Shown here piece by piece: positions 15,475-19,354 of a DNA stretch of 19,354 nt. This DNA is from Anaerolineaceae bacterium UBA6133 (GTDB taxonomy: Bacteria > Chloroflexota > Anaerolineae > Anaerolineales > Anaerolineaceae). Made by a program: the position numbers and the translations under genes. Location: NCBI GenBank assembly GCA_002435825.1, contig DIVL01000001.1, positions 1 to 19,354 of the forward strand, read 5' to 3'. The stretch's first letter is position 1; each line of letters opens with the position of its first letter. The notes below the pieces were generated by a model. The model was given only the letters and a program-made list of their open reading frames with translations, made no database searches and had not been told where the DNA came from.

Positions 15475-15503
15475 ATCATATAAGATAAAAACGTATCTGT
15501 CAA
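15475..15503 (-). promoter_or_regulatory. Promoter of the regulator/ABC export operon
   Basis: On the minus strand TTGACA (15503-15498), a 17-base spacer and TATGAT (15480-15475): five or six of six consensus bases in each box with ideal spacing. The start is expected near 15468, about 43 bases before the ATG. Confidence 0.7.
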
Positions 15504-15545
15504 GTCTAAATTGCAAACATGTGAATCACAAAGAAATCGACTTAG

Positions 15546-15573
15546 TTGACATTTCCCCACTTTCGTATAAAAT
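15546..15573 (+). promoter_or_regulatory. Promoter of tRNA-Leu
   Basis: TTGACA (15546-15551), a 16-base spacer and TAAAAT (15568-15573), about 10 bases before the tRNA 5' end. It is divergent from the export operon promoter, with the two -35 boxes 42 bases apart. Confidence 0.65.
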
Positions 15574-15583
15574 ATCAATTCAC

Positions 15584-15670
<87 letters not shown>

Positions 15671-15671
<1 letters not shown>

Positions 15672-15700
15672 AAGACCTCCTTCAACGGAGGTCTTTTCAT
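15671..15700 (+). terminator. Terminator of tRNA-Leu
   Basis: A 10-bp perfect stem AAAGACCTCC / GGAGGTCTTT (15671-15680 with 15687-15696), a six-base loop, then TTTTC. It begins at the last base of the tRNA CCA end. Confidence 0.88.
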
Positions 15701-15715
15701 TCCTCAAAAAACTGA

Positions 15716-15743
15716 TTGCGAAACACACCCGCAGTGGTACAAT
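15716..15743 (+). promoter_or_regulatory. Probable promoter of the DivIC-like gene
   Basis: TTGCGA (15716-15721), a 16-base spacer, TACAAT (15738-15743). Start expected near 15750, only about 13 bases before the ATG, a very short leader that still holds AAAGGT at 15753-15758. Confidence 0.5.
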
Positions 15744-15762
15744 ATTTGCAACAAAGGTAGCT

Positions 15763-16176
15763 ATGTCAAATAAACTGGTCGAGAACTTCAAAAAAATCAA
15801 TTGGACTGACCGCCGGCTAATCACCGTGGTGGTGATTGTGATTCTGGTTGTGCTCATGATGGACTTCAACAACCGCATGAGCAACATGATCCAGCTCAAT
15901 CAGATGGAAAAAATCCTCGAAACCAAACTTGCCGGCCTTGAAGCCACCCGCCTGTTTGTTGAAGATGACATCGCCTATGCCACCTCCGACCGCGCCCTCG
16001 AAGAATGGGCACGCGAGAAATACCGCCTGATCGCTGAAGGAGACCACCCCATCATCATCATGCCCCCAAGCGATTACACACCTGTACCCAACGCAACACC
16101 TAAACCTGAATCTGTTGTCCTCACCCGCCTGGAGATTTGGAAAGAACTGATCTTTGGCAGCGAGGAAATGCCTTAA
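15763..16176 (+). CDS. Septum formation initiator family protein (FtsB/DivIC-like)
   Basis: 137 residues: a short basic cytoplasmic N-terminus, one transmembrane helix (about 19-33), a coiled coil (about 37-72), then the family block YATSDRALEEWAREKYRLIAEGDHPIIIMPP (73-102; only the order of its motifs matters). A Pro/Thr-rich stretch (YTPVPNATPKPES) leads to a short C-terminal segment. FtsB/DivIC proteins bridge division proteins (FtsL, FtsQ/DivIB) at the septum. The C-terminal extension after the SDxxLExWAREKY block is typical of Chloroflexota versions as far as I recall. It is probably monocistronic, as the next gene has its own -10 box. Confidence 0.9.
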   Translation: MSNKLVENFKKINWTDRRLITVVVIVILVVLMMDFNNRMSNMIQLNQMEKILETKLAGLEATRLFVEDDIAYATSDRALEEWAREKYRLIAEGDHPIIIMPPSDYTPVPNATPKPESVVLTRLEIWKELIFGSEEMP

Positions 16177-16255
16177 TCCTGTTATCTTTCTGATCCAAAA
16201 GAGCCCATAACTACCGTGAAAAGCTAAATCCCAATTCCTGCGGGGCTTTCTCGGG

Positions 16256-16261
16256 TATAAT
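16256..16261 (+). promoter_or_regulatory. TATAAT -10 box implying a leaderless mazG-like transcript
   Basis: A perfect TATAAT ends 9 bases before the ATG at 16271. Transcription would start around 16268-16271, leaving no room for a ribosome site, and none is seen. The -35 is weak (TTCCTG at 16235, 15-base spacer). Confidence 0.5.
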
Positions 16262-16270
16262 CTTTTGGTT

Positions 16271-16588
16271 ATGGACCTCAAAGAACTCACGCAAAAGATG
16301 AACGACCTTGTGCGCCATCACGGCTGGTATGAGCCTGATTCCCCCAAGCAGCAAACCGCCCGCAACCTGGCAATTTCGCTCTGCCTTGAGGTCTCGGAGG
16401 TGCTGGAGCATTTCCAGTGGTCCGCGGAATCATCAGATCCTGAAGGACTGCGCGGAGAGCTGGCTGACGTATCGCTTTACCTGCTTCAACTCGCCAGCGT
16501 GCAAGAGATCGACCTCGAACAGGCAATCCTGGACAAGATCCAGGCAAACTGGGACCGCAGCTGGACTGAAGAAAGTGATCTGGCATGA
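16271..16588 (+). CDS. MazG-like nucleotide pyrophosphohydrolase
   Basis: 105 residues, single-domain all-alpha NTP pyrophosphatase. The metal-binding pattern is present: Glu40 and Glu43 in CLEVSEVLEHFQW, Glu63 and Asp66 in RGELADVSLYLL. These enzymes split (d)NTPs, often damaged or unwanted ones, to the NMP and pyrophosphate; the substrate here is unknown. The N-terminal LVRHHGWYEPDSPKQQTARNL is typical of the short MazG-like group. ATG 16271 is chosen; a TTG six bases earlier lies in the predicted start region. The stop overlaps the next ATG (16585-16588), giving coupled translation. Confidence 0.93.
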   Translation: MDLKELTQKMNDLVRHHGWYEPDSPKQQTARNLAISLCLEVSEVLEHFQWSAESSDPEGLRGELADVSLYLLQLASVQEIDLEQAILDKIQANWDRSWTEESDLA

Positions 16589-17124
16589 AAGTGGCAGTTT
16601 TTGGGTCTGCCAATGCCCACGAGGGCGACGATCTTTATCGTCTCTCTTACCAGCTGGGAAAACTACTGGCGGAGGCTGGTCATACCCTCATGACGGGCGG
16701 CTATTGCGGCACAATGGAAGCCACCTCGCGCGGAGCTCAAGAAGCCGGCGGGCACACCATCGGCGTGACCTCTGAAGAAATCGAAGCTTTTCGTCCCGGC
16801 GGACCTAACACCTGGGTGCGGGAAGTCATCCCCAGTGTGACCCTGGGTGACCGGATCGCGATTCTTACCCGCCAGGCGGACGCCTTCATTGCCCTGCCGG
16901 GGGGCGTGGGCACGCTGGTTGAAGTGGCGATGTCTTACAATCTGATCGCCATCGGCGCTATCCAGGTGCGCCATTTGATCGTTATCGGGGAGGGTTGGAA
17001 GCAGACCTTTGAGGCTTTCTTCAAGGGTCAGAATAGAAGCGTAAATGCTTCAACCCGTGCTATCTTACAATTTGCTGCGGATGCTGAAAGCGCCGTGGAT
17101 TTATTACAAAAGGAAAAAGAGTGA
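16585..17124 (+). CDS. LOG-family protein (nucleoside 5'-monophosphate phosphoribohydrolase, lysine-decarboxylase-like fold)
   Basis: 179 residues with a Rossmann-type start (VAVFGSANAHEGDD), TGGYCGTMEATSRGAQEAGG (37-56) and the signature PGGVGTLVE (105-113). Arg90 and Glu113 sit in the positions of the catalytic Arg-Glu pair of LOG enzymes. LOG proteins cleave NMPs (cytokinin nucleotides in plants and some bacteria, AMP in others) to base and ribose 5-phosphate. Many are misannotated as lysine decarboxylases; no PLP site is present. Coupled to the MazG-like gene by an ATGA overlap and to proS by GTGA. A role in nucleotide clean-up is inferred from the pairing; cytokinin synthesis cannot be claimed. 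Confidence 0.92.
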   Translation: MKVAVFGSANAHEGDDLYRLSYQLGKLLAEAGHTLMTGGYCGTMEATSRGAQEAGGHTIGVTSEEIEAFRPGGPNTWVREVIPSVTLGDRIAILTRQADAFIALPGGVGTLVEVAMSYNLIAIGAIQVRHLIVIGEGWKQTFEAFFKGQNRSVNASTRAILQFAADAESAVDLLQKEKE

Positions 17125-18557
17125 TTATGGACGACAAAAAATTACCCAGCAGGCAAGAAAATTTCTCCGAGTGGTACAACCAGCTCGTACTCCGGGCTGA
17201 ATTGGCTGATTATGCGCCCGTGCGCGGCTGCATGGTAGTGCGGCCTTACGGTTGGGCGCTCTGGGAAAACATCCAGGCTGCCCTCGATAAGCGCTTCAAG
17301 GCAACCGGTCATGTCAATGCTGCCTTCCCCCTGCTGATCCCGCAGTCTTTTATGACCAAGGAAAAAGAACACGTTGAAGGCTTCTCGCCAGAACTGGCAG
17401 TGGTTACCCACGGCGGTGGACAGCTTTTGGAGGAACCACTCGTGGTGCGTCCTACCTCCGAGACAATCATTGGCACCATGTACGCCAAGTGGATCCAGAG
17501 TTATCGCGACCTGCCGCTGCTGATCAACCAGTGGGGCAACGTGGTTCGCTGGGAAATGCGCACCAAGCTCTTCCTGCGCACGCTCGAATTCTACTGGCAG
17601 GAGGGTCACACCGCCCACGCCACCGAGCAGGAAGCAGTTGAGCACACGCAGCGTATGCTGGACGTGTATGCCGACTTTGCCATCAACGAAGCCGCGGTAC
17701 CGGTGCTGGCGGGGCAAAAGTCCGAATCCGAGAAGTTTGCCGGCGCAAAGGCGACCTACTCGATCGAAGCCATGATGGGCGATACCAAGGCACTGCAGTC
17801 TGGCACTTCGCATTTCCTCGGGCAAAACTTTGCCAAGGCATTTGACATCAAGTTCCTTGATGAGAACAACCAACTGCAATACTGCTGGACGACTTCTTGG
17901 GGACTCTCTACCCGCTTTATCGGCGCCATTATCATGACTCACGGCGATGACCAGGGGCTGGTGTTGCCGCCCAACCTGGCGCCCTACCAGGTGGTGATCG
18001 TGCCGATCTTCCGCAAGGACGAGGAAAAAGTCCTGGTCATGGAGACCGTCGATCAAATTATGAGTGGTTTGGGTAACCTGCGTGTCTTCGTCGACCGGCG
18101 GGAAGGGGTTACACCCGGCTTCAAGTTTAACGATTGGGAGTTAAAAGGTGTGCCGCTGCGCATCGAAGTTGGTCCCAAGGATGTGCGGAATGGAACACTC
18201 GCGCTTGCCCGGCGGGATATTCCCGGCAGGGAAGGGAAGCGTTTCATCCCGATGGCAGGCTTCGAACAGGCTGTGCCGGCAGCATTAGCTGAGATCCAGG
18301 AAAATATGCTTGCCAAGGCAACCCAATTCCGCGATGAACACATCTTCGAAGTCAGCAACTACGAAGAGTTCAAGGCTGTGGTCGAGAATAAGGGCTGGGC
18401 GAAGGTTTGGTGGTATGACGACGCCGAAAACGAAGCTAAAATCAAAGAGGAAACCAAAGCATCGCTGCGCAATTATGCCAAAGCTGAGGGCGAAGGCGTG
18501 TGCTTCTATTCTGGCAGGAAGACCAACAAACAAGTGTACTTCGCCAAGGGATATTGA
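17121..18557 (+). CDS. proS: Prolyl-tRNA synthetase, archaeal/eukaryotic type
   Basis: 478 residues, the class II ProRS without the bacterial insertion domain. Motif 1 region AAFPLLIPQSFM, TSE loop RPTSETIIG (110-118), motif 2 VVRWEMRTKLFLRTLEFYWQEGHTAH (142-166, motifs only), HGDDQGLVLPPNLAP near motif 3, an anticodon-binding domain with VFVDRREGVTPGFKFNDWELKGVPLRIEVGP, and a C-terminal domain ending in FAKGY; the terminal Tyr is a hallmark of this type. The C-terminal zinc site, normally four Cys, retains only one (GVCFYSG): WY, EN and RN replace the expected WC, EC and RC. AAAAGGA lies 6 bases before GTG 17121, which overlaps the LOG stop (GTGA); ATG 17127 is the alternative. A terminator follows. 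Confidence 0.96.
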   Translation: MIMDDKKLPSRQENFSEWYNQLVLRAELADYAPVRGCMVVRPYGWALWENIQAALDKRFKATGHVNAAFPLLIPQSFMTKEKEHVEGFSPELAVVTHGGGQLLEEPLVVRPTSETIIGTMYAKWIQSYRDLPLLINQWGNVVRWEMRTKLFLRTLEFYWQEGHTAHATEQEAVEHTQRMLDVYADFAINEAAVPVLAGQKSESEKFAGAKATYSIEAMMGDTKALQSGTSHFLGQNFAKAFDIKFLDENNQLQYCWTTSWGLSTRFIGAIIMTHGDDQGLVLPPNLAPYQVVIVPIFRKDEEKVLVMETVDQIMSGLGNLRVFVDRREGVTPGFKFNDWELKGVPLRIEVGPKDVRNGTLALARRDIPGREGKRFIPMAGFEQAVPAALAEIQENMLAKATQFRDEHIFEVSNYEEFKAVVENKGWAKVWWYDDAENEAKIKEETKASLRNYAKAEGEGVCFYSGRKTNKQVYFAKGY

Positions 18558-18588
18558 GATCGGCTCATTTTTTGCTTGAAAATACACA

Positions 18589-18624
18589 TGTCAGGCTAAG
18601 CAAGCACCAGCCCGACATTTTTTT
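18589..18624 (+). terminator. Terminator of the mazG-like/LOG/proS operon
   Basis: Stem TGTCAGGCT / AGCCCGACA (18589-18597 with 18609-18617, one A-C mismatch), an 11-base loop and seven T. Confidence 0.8.
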
Positions 18625-18630
18625 GCTTTT

Positions 18631-18816
18631 TGTAGGGTGGATTGGCGTTAACGAACCGCAGCCCACATAGGATTCCTGATAGCCACCCACCATTATTCAT
18701 TATTACTCGTTCAATGAAGTAGGTCGGAATGAGACTGCCTTAGTGCATTTTTCCCTCACAAGCCTTCCGCAGGCTCACTCCGACATTAATTAACTTGGCG
18801 AAAACATTGGTTTACT
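18631..18816. repeat. Extragenic repeat copy 1 (modules A+B)
   Basis: Module A (18631-18722) starts TGTAGGGTGGATTGGCG and runs to CAATGAAGTAG. It contains an imperfect palindrome (GTGGATTGGCG against CCGCAGCCCAC) and, unlike the other copies, a 7-base duplication CATTATT. Module B begins with GTCGGAATGAGACTGC (18723-18738), which pairs with GCAGGCTCACTCCGAC (18769-18784) at 14 of 16 positions, and ends ACATTGGTTTACT. No coding potential. Confidence 0.9.
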
Positions 18817-18821
18817 TTTTT

Positions 18822-19001
18822 TGTAGGGTGGATTGGCGTCAAAGAACCGCAATCCACACAGGATTCCTGATAGCCAACCAACCTTTATTACTCGTTCAAT
18901 GAAGTAGGTCGGAATGAGACTGCCATTCGACGCTGGAATAGTGATAGCCTTACGCAGGCTCACTCCGACATTAATTAACTTGGCGGAAACATTGGTTTAC
19001 T
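18822..19001. repeat. Extragenic repeat copy 2 (modules A+B)
   Basis: Starts 191 bases after copy 1. Module A hairpin: GTGGATTG (18828-18835) pairs perfectly with CAATCCAC (18850-18857). Module B arms lie at 18908-18923 and 18954-18969. The loop of module B differs fully from copy 1 while the arms are identical. Confidence 0.9.
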
Positions 19002-19002
19002 T

Positions 19003-19033
19003 GGCGGAATGCGCAAACCAAGCGTATTCCGCC
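19003..19033. repeat. REP-like hairpin C
   Basis: GGCGGAATGCGC / GCGTATTCCGCC (19003-19014 with 19022-19033), 11 of 12 paired with a G-T tolerated, 7-base loop. It abuts copy 2. Confidence 0.75.
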
Positions 19034-19045
19034 CCACCAAGACCG

Positions 19046-19207
19046 TCAATGACGAATTGAGGGCACGATACGTTCGTCCATCACATCGTTCATGGTGCCC
19101 TCAATTTCGCCCTGTCTTAACATCAAAATAGCCAACTCACCATTATCATCACGCGTGGAGACACTCCAATCAAAAAAATGGGGGCGTGTTTGCCAGCACG
19201 TGTGATG
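19046..19207 (-). pseudogene. Possible gene remnant (53 open codons), family unknown
   Basis: A minus-strand frame from just inside hairpin E to TGA at 19046-19048 reads, in part, RPHFFDWSVSTRDDNGEL and AILMLRQGEIEGTMNDV, with a protein-like residue mix. It has no proper start: a TGA in the hairpin arm directly precedes it. It also carries the 12-bp inverted repeat AATTGAGGGCAC / GTGCCCTCAATT (19055-19066 with 19095-19106). Likely a fragment cut by repeat insertion or deletion, or chance. I do not recognise the family. Confidence 0.3.
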
Positions 19208-19231
19208 TCAGGTTGAAATACGCAACCTGAC
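19207..19231. repeat. REP-like hairpin E
   Basis: GTCAGGTTG / CAACCTGAC, perfect 9-bp arms (19207-19215 with 19223-19231), loop AAATACG. A third inverted-repeat family in the same 730 bases. Confidence 0.75.
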
Positions 19232-19248
19232 CTACGAAAATCGTTCAA

Positions 19249-19334
19249 TGTAGGGTGGATTGGCGTTAAAGAACTGCAGCCCACACAGGATTCCTGATAG
19301 CCAACCCACCATTATTACTCGTTCAATGAAGTAG
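19249..19334. repeat. Extragenic repeat copy 3 (module A only)
   Basis: 86 bases matching module A of copies 1 and 2 from TGTAGGGTGG to GAAGTAG, then unrelated sequence to the window edge. Module B is absent, which shows that A and B are separable units. Confidence 0.88.
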
Positions 19335-19354
19335 ATACCGTCTTGATTGTCAAG

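Noticed and set aside
16585..17124. Lysine decarboxylase
   Set aside because: The PGGVGTLVE signature is LOG-family; the decarboxylase name is a legacy misannotation and no PLP-binding motif exists.
18631..19334. CRISPR-like array
   Set aside because: Three long copies with internal palindromes, irregular spacing and no short constant repeat with uniform spacers, and no cas gene nearby; REP/MITE-type repeats explain it better.

Overview
The window looks like a bacterial chromosome fragment of roughly 50% G+C, most likely from a Chloroflexota lineage of the Anaerolineae type. This placement is inferred from gene content: a secreted-protein remnant with a GTGFTYQG-type N-terminus, a split YbhF-like exporter, an archaeal/eukaryotic-type ProRS and a DivIC-like protein with a Pro/Thr-rich tail. 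No rRNA or marker phylogeny is available to confirm it.

Left part (1-4150, + strand): the 3' part of a BMP-type nucleoside/base ABC importer operon. It holds a two-domain ATPase cut by the window edge and two BPD_transp_2 permeases, and it closes with a strong hairpin terminator. The substrate-binding lipoprotein is expected upstream, outside the window. A convergent M29 aminopeptidase (4171-5400, -) follows. Next, transcribed divergently from it, is infC (5583-6101, +), which appears to start at AUU and ends in a near-perfect terminator with no rpmI/rplT behind it.

Middle (6193-10135): an AT-rich gap leads into a broken secreted-protein gene. It has a signal peptide, an amber codon right at the cleavage region, then truncation. 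The truncation point coincides with the 3' end of a minus-strand run: DegV/FakB-like fatty-acid-binding protein, divergent PlsY-like acyltransferase, PaaI-type thioesterase, six-helix membrane protein, MBL-fold hydrolase. FakB and PlsY belong to one acyl-phosphate lipid route, so part of this run may be a lipid module.

Export operon (10231-15425, -): winged-helix regulator, two separate ABC ATPases, one ABC-2 permease and a HlyD-like lipoprotein adaptor. It resembles YbhGFSR, but the fused ATPase is split in two and only one permease is present. The two ATPases have complementary defects (missing H-loop His in one, altered signature in the other), which predicts one good and one degenerate ATP site. 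A good consensus promoter lies in front of the regulator.

Right part (15426-18624, +): tRNA-Leu(CAG) with its own promoter and terminator, a DivIC/FtsB-like division protein, then a coupled three-gene unit: MazG-like pyrophosphohydrolase, LOG-family nucleotide hydrolase and proS. The TATAAT box lies so close to the MazG start that the mRNA may be leaderless. The ProRS has lost most of the Cys ligands of its C-terminal zinc site. The last ~730 bases carry a nest of several REP-like inverted-repeat families, including three copies of one module, plus a possible gene remnant.
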